Assembly: GCA_965247455.1 (NCBI GenBank)
Contig: CBDFHE010000017.1
Coordinates: forward strand, 558,001-622,000
Origin: JACZYA01 sp965247455
GTDB lineage: Bacteria > Acidobacteriota > Terriglobia > Acidiferrales > 2-02-FULL-67-57
Reading direction: 5' to 3'
Length of the DNA: 64,000 bases
Part shown: one piece after another, positions 26,051-34,850 of the stretch
Numbering within the stretch: position 1 is the stretch's first letter
How the letters are laid out: every line of letters begins with the position of its first letter
Notes under the pieces: generated by a model
Told to the model about the DNA's origin: nothing
Database searches by the model: none
What the model saw: the letters and a program-made list of their open reading frames with translations, nothing else
Position numbers and translations under genes: made by a program

Positions 26051-26880
26051 GCGCGGCTGGGAGCGAGCGCTACGCCCTGATTGCCGGCAACGGGCAGTTC
26101 CCCCTGCTGGTCCTGCAGGAGGCACGCCGGCAGGGCGTGGAGATGACGGTGCTGGCCATTCGCGAGGAAGCCTTGCCGGAGATTGAAAAACTGGGCGCGC
26201 CGGTGCACTGGCTGAGCCTGGGGGAGTTGCAGAAGGCGCTCGGCATCCTGCGGGCGGAAAAGATCAGCAAAGCGGTGCTGGCCGGGCAGGTCAAGCACAA
26301 GCAGATTTTCAGCGACATCCCGCCCGACGGACTGCTGGCGCAGGTGTTGGCGAACCTGCCACAGAAAAATACCGATGCCCTGATCGGGACCATCGCCCGC
26401 GCTCTGGAGACAGTGGGAATCGAAGTGGTGGACTCGACCCTGTTTCTGCGGCCGCTGCTGGCGCCGCGCGGGCCGCTGAGCCAGCGGGCGCCGGACGCCG
26501 AGGAAGCGGCTGACATCGCCTACGGCCGCCATATTGCCGGCCAGATTGCCCGGCTGGACCTGGGCCAGACGGTGGTGGTGAGCCAGCGCGCCTGCGTGGC
26601 GGTAGAGGCCATGGAGGGCACCGACGCCACCATTGAGCGCGCGGCGCAGTTGGCCAACGGGCGCCGGCTGGTGGTGGTGAAGGTATCGAAGCCGCAGCAG
26701 GATATGCGCTTCGACGTGCCGGTGGTGGGGGTGCAGACGCTGGAAGTGATGAAACGCGCCGGCGCCACCGCCCTGGCGCTGGATGCGGAGCGCACGCTGG
26801 TGTTCGACCGGGAAGAATTCACCCGGCGGACGGACGACTACGGCCTGGCGGTGGTGGCGTTCGCGCCGGAGAAGGAGTAG
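26047..26880 (+). CDS. lpxI: UDP-2,3-diacylglucosamine pyrophosphatase LpxI (DUF1009)
   Basis: 277 aa. It begins YALIAGNGQFPLLVLQEARRQG and carries ISKAVLAGQVKHKQIF in the N-terminal domain. The C-terminal domain has VVVSQRACVAVEAMEGTDATIERA and FDVPVVGVQTLEVMKRAGATALALDA. LpxI hydrolyses UDP-diacylglucosamine to lipid X, replacing LpxH. Its place directly after lpxA supports the call. lpxD and lpxB are not in this window. Confidence 0.93.
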   Translation: MSAAGSERYALIAGNGQFPLLVLQEARRQGVEMTVLAIREEALPEIEKLGAPVHWLSLGELQKALGILRAEKISKAVLAGQVKHKQIFSDIPPDGLLAQVLANLPQKNTDALIGTIARALETVGIEVVDSTLFLRPLLAPRGPLSQRAPDAEEAADIAYGRHIAGQIARLDLGQTVVVSQRACVAVEAMEGTDATIERAAQLANGRRLVVVKVSKPQQDMRFDVPVVGVQTLEVMKRAGATALALDAERTLVFDREEFTRRTDDYGLAVVAFAPEKE

Positions 26881-26883
26881 GCG

Positions 26884-27888
26884 GTGGGGGAGAAGGTGCG
26901 CGTGGGCGTGGTGGGGGTGGGCGACTTTGGCCGCAACCATGTGCGCGTCTATGGCAGCCTGGAGGGGGTCGAGCTGGTGGGCGTGTTCGACAGCAACGCC
27001 GAACGCGCCCGCGAGGTGGCCGCTGCTTTCCAGACGCGGGCGTTTGAATCGCTGGACGCGCTGGCGGAAGCGGTGGAGGCGGCCAGCGTGGCCGTCCCCA
27101 CCCGTGAGCACGCCCGCGTGGGCAGGGCGCTGCTGGAGCAGGGGATTGACGTGCTGGTGGAAAAGCCCATCGCCGGCTCGCTGGCGGAAGCGGACGAATT
27201 AGTTCGTACCGCCGAGCAGAACCGGCGCATCCTACAGGTGGGGCACGCCGAGCGGTTCAATCCCGCCGTGCGGACGGCGGCGGGGATTGTTACCCGGCCG
27301 CTGTTTTTCGAGGTACACCGCATGGGAGTCTTCTCCGGGCGCAGCCTGGACGTGGACGTTGTCTTCGACCTGATGATTCACGACCTGGACATTGTGCTGA
27401 GCATGGTGGCAGCGCCGGTGGAGCAGGTGCACGCCGCCGGCATTCCGGTTTTGAGCTCGAAAGTGGATATTGCCAGCGTGCGGCTGGAGTTCGCCGACGG
27501 GTGCATCGCCAACCTGACCGCCAGCCGGGCCAGCACCGAAAAGGTGCGCAAGCTGCGCTTCTTCCAGCCGCACGAGTACGTTTCGGTGGACTATGAGCGG
27601 CGGGACTGCCTGGTGATCAGCCTCGACCAGGAAGCGGCGGCGGCCGCGGCGCGGGGCGTGCCGCCGAGCTTGCCTGCCGGGCTGCAATTCCGCAAACTGG
27701 AGGTCGAGCAGGAGGAGCCGTTGCACGCCGAGCTGCGGGCTTTTGCGCAGGCGGTGCGCAGCCGCCAGCCCGGCCCGGCCAGCGGCACGGAAGGCCGTCA
27801 AGCGCTGGCGCTGGCCGAGCAGGTAGCCGCCGGGATTGCGGCGCACAGGCGTAAGGTGCAAGCCGCGCTGGCGTCCACTCGCGTCTAG
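26884..27888 (+). CDS. Gfo/Idh/MocA-family oxidoreductase
   Basis: 334 aa, GTG start 3 bp after the lpxI stop. It has an N-terminal Rossmann fold with VGVVGVGDFGRNHVRVYG, the family motif EKPIAGSLAEADELV, and HAERFNPAVRTAAG. The C-terminal domain follows from VDVVFDLMIHDLDIVLS. These enzymes oxidise or reduce sugars or related polyols with NAD(P). A member in this position is often found in lpx operons, which suggests a role with a UDP-sugar in lipid A or envelope synthesis. The specific reaction is not known. Confidence 0.88.
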   Translation: MGEKVRVGVVGVGDFGRNHVRVYGSLEGVELVGVFDSNAERAREVAAAFQTRAFESLDALAEAVEAASVAVPTREHARVGRALLEQGIDVLVEKPIAGSLAEADELVRTAEQNRRILQVGHAERFNPAVRTAAGIVTRPLFFEVHRMGVFSGRSLDVDVVFDLMIHDLDIVLSMVAAPVEQVHAAGIPVLSSKVDIASVRLEFADGCIANLTASRASTEKVRKLRFFQPHEYVSVDYERRDCLVISLDQEAAAAAARGVPPSLPAGLQFRKLEVEQEEPLHAELRAFAQAVRSRQPGPASGTEGRQALALAEQVAAGIAAHRRKVQAALASTRV

Positions 27889-27941
27889 CCGGGGAGGAGT
27901 TTTGCTGCGCAGAGTGGAGGGGGCAGGAAAGCGGGAAGCGA

Positions 27942-28952
27942 ATGGCTACTGCGACTGAACTGGAACTGCTGGTCAAGTGGGACGCGGTGGGGGAGCGCAC
28001 CCGCCGGCGCGAGGCTGCGCTGGGCGCGGGGGTGTTGCACCTGGCGTTCGTCATCGGGGTGCTGATCAGCCCCAAGCTCTTTCCATTCCAAGTTTTGGCG
28101 GTGGAGCAGGTGGGCGTGGATGAAATTCCCGAGTACGCCATCATCTACATCCCGAACCCCGAAGCCATGCCTGATCTGCAGCCGGATACACCCAGCGACC
28201 TGACCGAGGAGGAAAGCCAGCGGGCGGTGATCCGCTCGCCGCTGGCGGTGGACCCAGAGGAGTTGCAGCGGATATTTGGTCTCCCGGCCACGCCCACGCC
28301 GGAGGACCCCTCGCAGGCGCTCGCGCTGCCGACGCTCCCCAGCCCGGAGGAGACCAGCGGGGAGGGGGCCGGCCCGGGAGAGGGGCAGGAGGCGCTGGAG
28401 CCGGAGGATCCGCAGCTCCGCCAACAGCCCATCCTGGAAGATGTCCCCCGCCCGCAGCAGAACAGTGGCCCAAGCTTGGAACTGCCCTTGCGTTCGCCCG
28501 GCCAGGCCATCGAAGAATCGCTTCGACAGGGAGCGGGCACCCAGAGTTCCTCGACGCCCGGCGGCGGGGATGCCGGGCCGGCCGAGCCCAATCTCCATGC
28601 GACCTATCCGCAAATTCTCTCCGACACGCGCGGGGTGGACTTCGGGCCCTACCTGATCCGTCTGCTGACGGACGTGCGCCGCAGCTGGTACGCCGCCATA
28701 CCCACCTCGGTTCGCTGGGGTGAGCAGGGCCGGGTGGTGATTGTCTTCACGATCCTGGAGGAGGGCGACGTGCCCCGCGGTCAGCCCACGGTGGTGGCTT
28801 CTTCCGGCCGCTCCCACCTGGACCGGCCCGCGCTGGCGGCCATCCGCGGCGCGCAGCCCTTCCCGCCGCTGCCGGAAGAATTCACCGGCGACCACATCGT
28901 GCTGCAATTCACCTTCCTCTACAATCTTCCCGCTGACTACACCGGGCAGTAG
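27942..28952 (+). CDS. TonB/TolA C-terminal-domain protein
   Basis: 336 aa. A short cytoplasmic segment is followed by one membrane helix (about residues 25-45, AALGAGVLHLAFVIGVLIS). An acidic Pro/Glu-rich linker with AVDPEELQRIFGLP spans residues 60-215. The TonB/TolA-like C-terminal domain comes last (YLIRLLTDVRRSWYAAIP, then VVIVFTILEEGDVP). It lies 53 bp after the oxidoreductase and 7 bp before a membrane microprotein, so it probably belongs to one envelope operon running to miaA. It differs from the TonB protein at 17565-19181 in having an acidic rather than a proline/alanine linker. Confidence 0.78.
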   Translation: MATATELELLVKWDAVGERTRRREAALGAGVLHLAFVIGVLISPKLFPFQVLAVEQVGVDEIPEYAIIYIPNPEAMPDLQPDTPSDLTEEESQRAVIRSPLAVDPEELQRIFGLPATPTPEDPSQALALPTLPSPEETSGEGAGPGEGQEALEPEDPQLRQQPILEDVPRPQQNSGPSLELPLRSPGQAIEESLRQGAGTQSSSTPGGGDAGPAEPNLHATYPQILSDTRGVDFGPYLIRLLTDVRRSWYAAIPTSVRWGEQGRVVIVFTILEEGDVPRGQPTVVASSGRSHLDRPALAAIRGAQPFPPLPEEFTGDHIVLQFTFLYNLPADYTGQ

Positions 28953-28959
28953 CCGCCAG

Positions 28960-29058
28960 GTGAAGCGCGAGCACACACAACTGGCGGGGCTGCTGGTACT
29001 GCTGGGAGTGTTGCTGCTGCTGACCGTGCTGCGGTATTGGAGAGTTGTCTTCCCGTGA
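28960..29058 (+). CDS. 32-residue single-span membrane microprotein
   Basis: GTG 28960 to TGA 29058. The product KREHTQLAGLLVLLGVLLLL then TVLRYWRVVFP has a charged N-terminus, a 17-residue Leu/Val helix and an aromatic-basic end. Its TGA overlaps the GTG start of miaA (GTGA), the same coupling used elsewhere in this window, and it starts 7 bp after the TonB-like gene. I do not recognise a family. The overlap on one side and tight spacing on the other are the main support. Confidence 0.6.
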   Translation: MKREHTQLAGLLVLLGVLLLLTVLRYWRVVFP

Positions 29059-29993
29059 GTGGCGCTTCTCCCCTGGTGGTGCTGGTGGGGCCGACGGCCA
29101 GCGGCAAGTCGGCGCTGGGAATTTTTCTGGCGCGGGAGCTGGGCGGGGAAGTGCTGGTCTGCGATTCCACTCAGGTCTATCGCCACTTCGACATCGGCAC
29201 CGGGAAGGTGACACCGGAGGAGCAGGCGGCGGCGCCGCATCACCTGCTGGATTTGTGCGAGCCCACCGAGACCTTCACTGCCGGCGACTACATGCGCCGG
29301 GCGCGGCAGGCCCTGGGCGAAGTGGCGGGGCGGGGGTGCTTGCCGATTGTCGCCGCCGGGACGGGGCTCTATCTGCGGGCTTTGCTGGAAGGGCTTTCGC
29401 CTTTGCCGCCGCGGTCAGAAGAGTTGCGGGCGCGCCTGCGCCTGCTGGCGGAGGAGCGGGGCAGCGAGCATCTGCACCGGCTGTTGGCGCGGGTGGACGC
29501 GGCCTCGGCGCAGGCCATTGCCCCGCGCGACGCCCCCAAGCTGGTGCGGGCGCTGGAGGTCTGCTTTCTGGCGCGGCGGCCGCGGAGCGAGTTCTTCCGC
29601 GCCGGGCGCGACCCCTTGCGGGGGTACGTGGTGGCCAAGCTGGGCTTGCGGCCCGACCGGCAGGCGCTCTACCAGCGGATTGAGGCGCGGGTGGATGCGA
29701 TGCTGGACGCCGGCTGGCTGGCCGAGACGCGCCGCCTGCTGGAGGTGTTTCCCGCCGGGGCCAAGCCGTTTGGCTTCCTGGGCTACCGGCAACTGGCGGC
29801 CCACCGGCGGGGTGAGCTGTCGTTGAAAGACGCCATCAAGCAGAGCAAGCACGAGACCCGCCAGTACGCCAAGCGGCAGATTACGTGGTTCCGCAAGGAG
29901 CCGGAGGTGGAGTGGCTGGACGGATTCGGGGACCAGGGGGCGGTGCAGGCCGCCGCGCTTGACCGCCTGCGGTCGGTGACGGCGCGCCGCTGA
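29055..29993 (+). CDS. miaA: tRNA dimethylallyltransferase MiaA
   Basis: 312 aa from GTG 29055. The P-loop GPTASGKSALGIF is at residues 10-22. DSTQVYRHFDIGTGKVTPEE and APHHLLDLCEPTETFTAGDY follow, with AGTGLYLRALLEG. It adds the dimethylallyl group to A37 of tRNAs reading UNN codons. The start overlaps the microprotein stop; a TTG at 29037 would lack that coupling. Confidence 0.95.
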   Translation: MSGASPLVVLVGPTASGKSALGIFLARELGGEVLVCDSTQVYRHFDIGTGKVTPEEQAAAPHHLLDLCEPTETFTAGDYMRRARQALGEVAGRGCLPIVAAGTGLYLRALLEGLSPLPPRSEELRARLRLLAEERGSEHLHRLLARVDAASAQAIAPRDAPKLVRALEVCFLARRPRSEFFRAGRDPLRGYVVAKLGLRPDRQALYQRIEARVDAMLDAGWLAETRRLLEVFPAGAKPFGFLGYRQLAAHRRGELSLKDAIKQSKHETRQYAKRQITWFRKEPEVEWLDGFGDQGAVQAAALDRLRSVTARR

Positions 29994-30009
29994 GGTTCAG
30001 TAGAGTACA

Positions 30010-30072
30010 GAAAAACTCACCGCGTTTGTCATTCCGAGGAGCCCGCCTCAGGCCTGCCTACCGAAGGCAGGC
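30010..30072 (+). repeat. Dispersed repeat carrying a variant 19-bp dyad
   Basis: GAAAAACTCACCGCGTTTGT then CATTCCGAGGAG is nearly the same as 19307-19338. The dyad variant CCTGCCTACCGAAGGCAGG occupies 30053-30071. Confidence 0.65.
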
Positions 30073-30100
30073 AAGCTCAGTGGGCGCCCTTCGGCTTCGT

Positions 30101-30476
30101 TCAGGGCAAGGGGGAGAAGTGCTCGTGCACGATCTTCCAGCGGCGGCCGCGTTTGATATAGACATGCGTGCCGCGGCCGTTCAAGGCCTGGCTGTGGTTG
30201 AAGCGCACCTTCCAGTAGAAACTGGCGATGGCGGTGGCGCCGAAGACCTGGACGCGCGGCTGCGTGATGCGGTAGGTGAGCCGGGGCGACTGCCGCGGGT
30301 AGTAGCTGAAGGTTTTTCCCAGGGCGCGACGGCCGGCGATGCGTTTGTGGACGGTATGAGGAGAAACCGACGAACTTGGGGTCGAAATGCTCCAGGATGG
30401 GCTTGAGCTTGCGGCGGTTGAAGTTTCTTTCTTGTGCGCGCTCCAGGCGAAGAATCTGGCGTTGGGTTGCGGTCAT
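30101..30476 (-). pseudogene. SnoaL/DUF4440-type NTF2-like protein gene with a 1-nt frame disruption
   Basis: It starts at ATG 30476 after AGGGAGG and reads MTATQRQILRLERAQERNFN, ending KFVGFS. The frame is then lost near 30358-30366. In the next frame it continues PHTVHKRIAGRRALGKTFSY, then AIASFYWKVRFNHSQALNGR and WKIVHEHFSPLP, stopping at 30101. The 376-nt span is 124 codons plus stop plus one base, the normal size of this family. The C-terminal strands and the VHEH motif fit NTF2-like proteins. Sequencing error or mutation cannot be told apart here. Confidence 0.65.
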
Positions 30477-30585
30477 GGCTGACCTCCCTTCCGCAGGGGT
30501 TGCTCCGGCTATGCTACCACGGGCGTGGCGGATACGCGCCAACAATGGGTAGAGGGCTGAACGGGAGTTATCTATTTCGTCTCTT

Positions 30586-30912
30586 TCACTCCGTCGCCGC
30601 GTCTGCTTGCGGTTGCGCCTGGCTGCGGATGCAGCGTCCCCAGCCCGCCAGTGCCTGATCAAACTTGCGGCTGATCTCCTCGTTCTCCGCCTGGACTTTT
30701 TCCCTGAGCCCGTCCGACAGTTCTTTAGTCGCCAGGCATTGGTGCAGCTCGGTTTCCTGCGCTTGCAAGGCGGCTGCCTGGGCCGGTCTGGCCTGGAACA
30801 ACCACAGCCCCAGCCAGAGCAGCGTCGCCAGCACAAAGCCGGCAATGAACGAAACGAATAATTCGCCTACCCAGCCCCCGCCGGAATTCATGTATTTGGT
30901 TGGTCCCCTCAT
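30586..30912 (-). CDS. Small membrane protein with one helix, function unknown
   Basis: 108 aa from ATG 30912, chosen because GGGGAGGGA lies about 8 nt upstream; in-frame starts at 30918 or 30933 would overlap it. One membrane helix (about residues 15-38, VGELFVSFIAGFVLATLLWL) is followed by an amphipathic Gln/Glu-rich region with two cysteines (HQCLATKEL, GRCIRSQ). No recognised family. It stands alone between the broken NTF2 gene and the divergent hflX. Confidence 0.55.
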   Translation of the reverse strand: MRGPTKYMNSGGGWVGELFVSFIAGFVLATLLWLGLWLFQARPAQAAALQAQETELHQCLATKELSDGLREKVQAENEEISRKFDQALAGWGRCIRSQAQPQADAATE

Positions 30913-31115
30913 GTCCATTCCCTCCCCACGCAATTGGGCCGGATTCTACCAGAAAGTAACTTGAATGGGCTCCCTAACTAGAGCGATGTAGAAGACGATC
31001 TGCGCTGGTTTGTAGTCTCCTATCTGCGCACGCCGATAGCAGTTCATCGTTGGCTAATGGGACGATGTGCTAAGCTTTGTTTTTCATCGGTGTGGAGGGA
31101 GAAGAGGGAACAAGG

Positions 31116-32384
31116 ATGAGAGTCTTGCGTGAAACCAGCCCTCAGGAGCGGGTGCTGCTGGTAGGAGTGGAGTTGCCGCGGCGCTATGGGGGCAGCTCGC
31201 GCGAGTGGATGGATGAGCTGAGCGAGTTGGCGGCAAGCGCGGGCGCGGAAGTGCAAGGCCGCTTCGAGGCGGCCCGTGAGCGTCCTGACCCGGCCACACT
31301 GCTGGGGCGCGGCCAGTGCGAAAGGCTGGGCGAGGAAGCCGCCGCCCGCGAGGCCGGGCTGCTGATCTTCGACCACAACCTCACCCCCACCCAGCAGCGA
31401 AACCTGGAGGAGGCGACCGAGCGCCGGGTGATTGACCGGACGCAACTCATCCTGGACATCTTTGCGCGGCACGCGCGTTCGCACGAAGGGCAGTTGCAGG
31501 TGGAGCTGGCGCAGTTGAACTACCTGCTGCCGCGCCTGAGAGGGCGCGGGGTGGAGATGTCGCGCCTGGGGGGCGGCATCGGGACGCGCGGGCCGGGTGA
31601 AACGCAGTTGGAGACCGACCAGCGGCGCATCCGGCGCCGCCTCCGCAAGGTCCGAGAGGAGCTGGAAGCCGTGCGGCGCCGACGGGCGCAGCAGCGCCGG
31701 CTGCGGCAGGGGGTGCCGCTGGCCACGGTGGCCCTGGTAGGCTACACCAACGCCGGGAAGTCCACCTTGTTCAATGCGCTGACGCGCGCCGAGGTGCGGG
31801 TTTCGTCGGCCATGTTCGCCACTCTTGATCCTACCGTGCGGGCGGTGGAGCTGGGGTCGCGGCGGCGGGTGCTGCTGTCGGATACGGTGGGGTTTATCCG
31901 CGACCTGCCGCCGGGATTGGTGGCAGCGTTCCGAGCCACGCTGGAAGAAGTGCGGGAAGCGCAACTGATTCTGCACGTCAGCGATGTCTCCAATGCGTTG
32001 CACGGCGAGCAGGACGAGGAGGTCAGCAAAGTGCTGGCCGAGTTGGGCGTGGAGGAGACGCCGCGGCTGCACGTCTTCAACAAGATTGACTTGCTGGGCG
32101 AAGAACGCGCTCAGTTGAAAAGTTCTGCTCGCTCGGTTTTTGTCTCCGCGCTGCGTGGTCAGGGACTGGAGGGGTTGCGCGAGCGGATGGACGCTTTGCT
32201 GCCGCTGGACCGGCCGGTGCGAGTGGCCTTGCGGTTTTCGTCGGCGCAGGGTCGGGAGCGCGCGCTGGTACACCGGCGCGGGCGCGTGCTGCGGGAGGAA
32301 TTTGTGGAGGGCGCGGTGCTGATCGAAGTGGAATTGTCCCAATCGCTGGCGTTGCAATTGGAGCCATTCGCATTACGAACTTAG
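31116..32384 (+). CDS. hflX: GTPase HflX
   Basis: 422 aa; ATG 31116 follows an AAGG and matches the family start (MRVLRETSPQERVLLVGVEL). The HflX-specific N-terminal domain ends with the glycine-rich GGGIGTRGPGETQLETD and a coiled stretch. The G domain follows: GYTNAGKST (G1), LSDTVGFI (G3), NKID (G4) and SALRGQG (G5). HflX binds ribosomes and splits stalled or heat-damaged 70S particles. Its promoter is not evident in the 200 bp upstream. Confidence 0.94.
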   Translation: MRVLRETSPQERVLLVGVELPRRYGGSSREWMDELSELAASAGAEVQGRFEAARERPDPATLLGRGQCERLGEEAAAREAGLLIFDHNLTPTQQRNLEEATERRVIDRTQLILDIFARHARSHEGQLQVELAQLNYLLPRLRGRGVEMSRLGGGIGTRGPGETQLETDQRRIRRRLRKVREELEAVRRRRAQQRRLRQGVPLATVALVGYTNAGKSTLFNALTRAEVRVSSAMFATLDPTVRAVELGSRRRVLLSDTVGFIRDLPPGLVAAFRATLEEVREAQLILHVSDVSNALHGEQDEEVSKVLAELGVEETPRLHVFNKIDLLGEERAQLKSSARSVFVSALRGQGLEGLRERMDALLPLDRPVRVALRFSSAQGRERALVHRRGRVLREEFVEGAVLIEVELSQSLALQLEPFALRT

Positions 32385-32825
32385 GTTTGGCCCGCTTGGT
32401 GCAGGGGAGTGAGATTGACATGTCGCGGGTGGTTCCGCGTTGGCGGAGGGACTGTTGGGCTCTCGTAACACCCTCATGTAGAGGGACTTCCGGTTGTGGA
32501 AAAAATTGTGGAATTTGGATCCTGTTGTTTTAGGTGTTTCCAAGGCTTTCTAGAGCGCTTCTGGAGGGGCGGCGGGCAGTTGTGCTATGCCTATCAGAAT
32601 CAACAAGATGCAAGAGCTTCCTTTTCGCGGTGGCTTCTGGGCAGGCAGTTTTCAATTGCCAAACAGGTTTCAGAGTCCGGAAGTTTTGCACAAATCCAGT
32701 GCTTCTCGGATTCGTTTGACACTGTTCGCAGGCGGTGGGTATAGTGCGTTCTGGGGAGGGTTGTTGTCGGACGCCAGGGCCGGGCGACCCTCTAGGGGGC
32801 GTTGCACTGCGCTTGAACCGGCGTT
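32385..32825. other. Intergenic region, AT-richer than surroundings, 441 bp
   Basis: No convincing gene: short frames across it have no family resemblance and no ribosome binding site. It lacks the palindromic repeats found in most other gaps and has visibly more A and T (for example GTGGAAAAAATTGTGGAATT near 32495). The pgsA promoter lies near its right end. Confidence 0.45.
32716..32745 (+). promoter_or_regulatory. Sigma-70-type promoter of pgsA
   Basis: A perfect TTGACA at 32716-32721, an 18-bp spacer and TATAGT at 32740-32745. The start codon is 80 bp downstream. This is the best promoter match in the window. Confidence 0.65.
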
Positions 32826-33422
32826 ATGAATCTTCCAAATAGCCTGACTCTCCTCCGAATCTTCCTCGTACCCCTGCTGGTGGCGGTGCTGCTTACCCGG
32901 GTGGAGAATTTCGAGCTCTGGGGGGTGGCCATCCTGCTGGGGGCGGCTTTGACCGACTGGTTGGACGGGCAGTTGGCCCGGCGCAGAGGACAGGTTACGA
33001 CTTTGGGCGTCCTTCTGGACCCCATCGCAGACAAGTTGCTCATCATCGCCGCTTTCGTCAGCCTGGTTGAGCTGAACTTGGCCCCGGCCTGGATGGTGGT
33101 GATTATCGTGGGGCGGGAGATCGCGGTGCTGGGCCTGCGCACAATTGCCGCCGCAGAGGGCTTCAGCATCGCCGTCTCTGAGCTGGGCAAGGCCAAGATG
33201 GCGCTGCAAGTCTGCGCCGCCACTCTCCTGATCCTGGTGAACCGCTATCCCAGCCTGCGCACCTGGGGGACGGTGGTTCTGTGGTTGATGGTCCTTTCGG
33301 CCCTCATCAGCGCCGTGCAATACTTTGCCAGCTTCTGGCGGAACGTGGACGAGCGGGTCAAGGAGCGTGGACGGTTGCACCTCCTGCGGCGGCACAAGAA
33401 GCAGGATGTCGCCGCTCAGTAG
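32826..33422 (+). CDS. pgsA: CDP-diacylglycerol--glycerol-3-phosphate 3-phosphatidyltransferase PgsA
   Basis: 198 aa with about four to five membrane segments. The CDP-alcohol phosphatidyltransferase motif DG-(x2)-AR-(x8)-G-(x3)-D-(x3)-D is present as DWLDGQLARRRGQVTTLGVL followed by LDPIADK. It makes phosphatidylglycerol phosphate at the inner membrane, the precursor of PG and cardiolipin. It begins LPNSLTLLRIFLVPLLVAVL, the normal family start. The next gene starts inside its 3' end. Confidence 0.93.
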   Translation: MNLPNSLTLLRIFLVPLLVAVLLTRVENFELWGVAILLGAALTDWLDGQLARRRGQVTTLGVLLDPIADKLLIIAAFVSLVELNLAPAWMVVIIVGREIAVLGLRTIAAAEGFSIAVSELGKAKMALQVCAATLLILVNRYPSLRTWGTVVLWLMVLSALISAVQYFASFWRNVDERVKERGRLHLLRRHKKQDVAAQ

Positions 33423-33963
33423 AGAAGAGCAGCGCTGGCTACTGGAACTGGCGCGGCGGGCGATTGCCTCCCAATTCTCCGCCGCGACCCTCGATCTGGC
33501 CGAGGTCAGCAAGCAATCCTTGTCGCCGCAGGTGCGCCAGCCTGCGGGTGCTTTCGTCACGCTAAACCGGCAGGGAAAACTGCGCGGCTGCATCGGCGCC
33601 ATCCAGTCGCAGAAGCCGCTGTTTCAAACCGTGGCCGGGTGTGCCCTGGCGGCTGCCTTTCGCGATGCGCGCTTCCCGCCGCTTGCCCGCGAGGAGTTGG
33701 AGGGAGTCGAGATCGAGATTTCCGTTCTTTCTCCTCTGTTTGCCATTCGTCCGGAAGAGGTGCGGGTAGGTGAGCACGGGCTGTTGGTCACCCAGGGCTT
33801 CCAGCGCGGGCTGCTGCTGCCGCAGGTGGCCTCTGAACACGGCTGGACCCTGGAGCAGTTTCTGGAAGAGACCTGCGCCAAGGCCGGGCTGCCACGGGAC
33901 GCCTGGGAAAAAGGCGCGCGGCTGGAAGCCTTTACCGCCGTCGCTTTCTCGGAGGCTGGGTAG
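33406..33963 (+). CDS. AMMECR1-domain protein (AmmeMemoRadiSam system protein A)
   Basis: 185 aa from ATG 33406, overlapping the pgsA stop by 17 bp. AMMECR1 motifs: GAFVTLNRQGKLRGCIGAIQ, FRDARFPPLAREELEGVEIE and GFQRGLLLPQVASEHGW. In other genomes the domain occurs with a MEMO-like protein and a radical SAM protein; neither partner is adjacent here. Biochemical role not established. Confidence 0.88.
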   Translation: MSPLSREEQRWLLELARRAIASQFSAATLDLAEVSKQSLSPQVRQPAGAFVTLNRQGKLRGCIGAIQSQKPLFQTVAGCALAAAFRDARFPPLAREELEGVEIEISVLSPLFAIRPEEVRVGEHGLLVTQGFQRGLLLPQVASEHGWTLEQFLEETCAKAGLPRDAWEKGARLEAFTAVAFSEAG

Positions 33964-34253
33964 CTAGCGGGCCGGCACTCCGACAGCCCTCAAGCCTAGC
34001 CTCCCCGACCTTCTCCAACCAAACCTTGACAGCAAGGTAACTCTACGTAGCTATATCGCATCTCGATATATCCGGGGCGGATAGTTCCTGGATAAAGACC
34101 GGAGGAGAAATGCGGAAATCTCAGCGCGACCCCAATCCCTTGCTGCCGCTGACCCCGGCGGGGTTTCAACCCCGCCACAAGCGATGCCAACCAAGTTGGG
34201 GCTTTAGCCTGCCTGCGGCAAGCAGGCCGCTGGGCTGAACTCTGCAGCAAGTA
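33964..34253. other. Convergent intergenic region with hairpin repeats, 290 bp
   Basis: A GGCGGGGTTTCAACCCCGCC hairpin (34157-34176) and a GGGGCTTTAG...CCGCTGGGCTGAA repeat interrupted by the dyad at 34208-34226. A 42-codon frame from ATG 34110 has a GGAGGAG just before it but runs straight into these repeats and is not called. Confidence 0.5.
34208..34226 (-). repeat. 19-bp dyad repeat, variant
   Basis: CCTGCCTGCGGCAAGCAGG, one arm mismatched. It sits between GGGGCTTTAG and CCGCTGGGCTGAA. Confidence 0.65.
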
Positions 34254-34850
34254 CTAGGGCACCAGAACGAAGTGGGCGCGGCGATTGAGTTGCCGGCAGG
34301 GCTCGTCGCTTGACTCGGTGCAGAACGGTTGCTGCTTGCCCACGCTGACGGTTTGCAGCCGCTCGGGACTCATCCCCAGCGAAACCAGGTGATCGCGGGC
34401 GGCTTCGGCGCGCCGGGTTCCCAGCCGCAGGTTGTAGTCGTCGGTGCCGACCTCGTCGCAGTGTCCTTCGATCAGAATCAGCGCCTCGGGATAGGCCATC
34501 AAAAATTCTGCTGTCCGTTGCAGCACCGCGGCCGCCTCCGAAGTAATTTCCGGCTGGTTGAATTCGAAGAAAATATCCTGCACCGATTCCGCGAACACTT
34601 GCTCCAGCGGCGGCGTCGGCGGGGCCGGCGGGGGTGGCGGCGGCGGTTGGACCACGGTCAGGGTGGCGGTAGTCTGCGTCCCGCCTCCGGGGCCGCGGGC
34701 TGTGAGCGTGTAGGTGGTGGTCTCGGCGGGATTGACGTTCTGGGTTCCGCGGCGGCTGACCGGGCCGATGCTGGGGGAGACTTCAATCTGCTGGGCGAAC
34801 TTGGCGGCCCAGCTCAGGGTGGCGGTGCGGCCGCGCTCAATGCTGTGGCC
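34254..34850 (-). pseudogene. OmpA/Pal-domain part of a frameshifted envelope protein
   Basis: Downstream half of the gene starting at 35764. In this frame the sequence reads SIERGRTATLSWAAKF then NPAETTTYTLTARGPGG, an Ig-like domain. A run of seven prolines follows, then an OmpA-like domain (VQDIFFEFNQPEITSEAAAV, then LILIEGHCDEVGTDDYNLRL and the peptidoglycan-binding GTRRAEAARDHL). The domain normally anchors outer-membrane proteins to peptidoglycan. The open frame with a usable start begins only at 34655, so as it stands the Ig-like part would be lost. Confidence 0.75.

Noticed and set aside
32496..32744. Short frames in the gap before pgsA
   Set aside because: Several overlapping frames exist but none has a ribosome binding site, domain or consistent codon use; the promoter lies inside them.
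34110..34238. 42-codon frame with GGAGGAG before its ATG
   Set aside because: Spacing to the ATG is short and two thirds of the frame is hairpin repeat and dyad sequence; no family resemblance.
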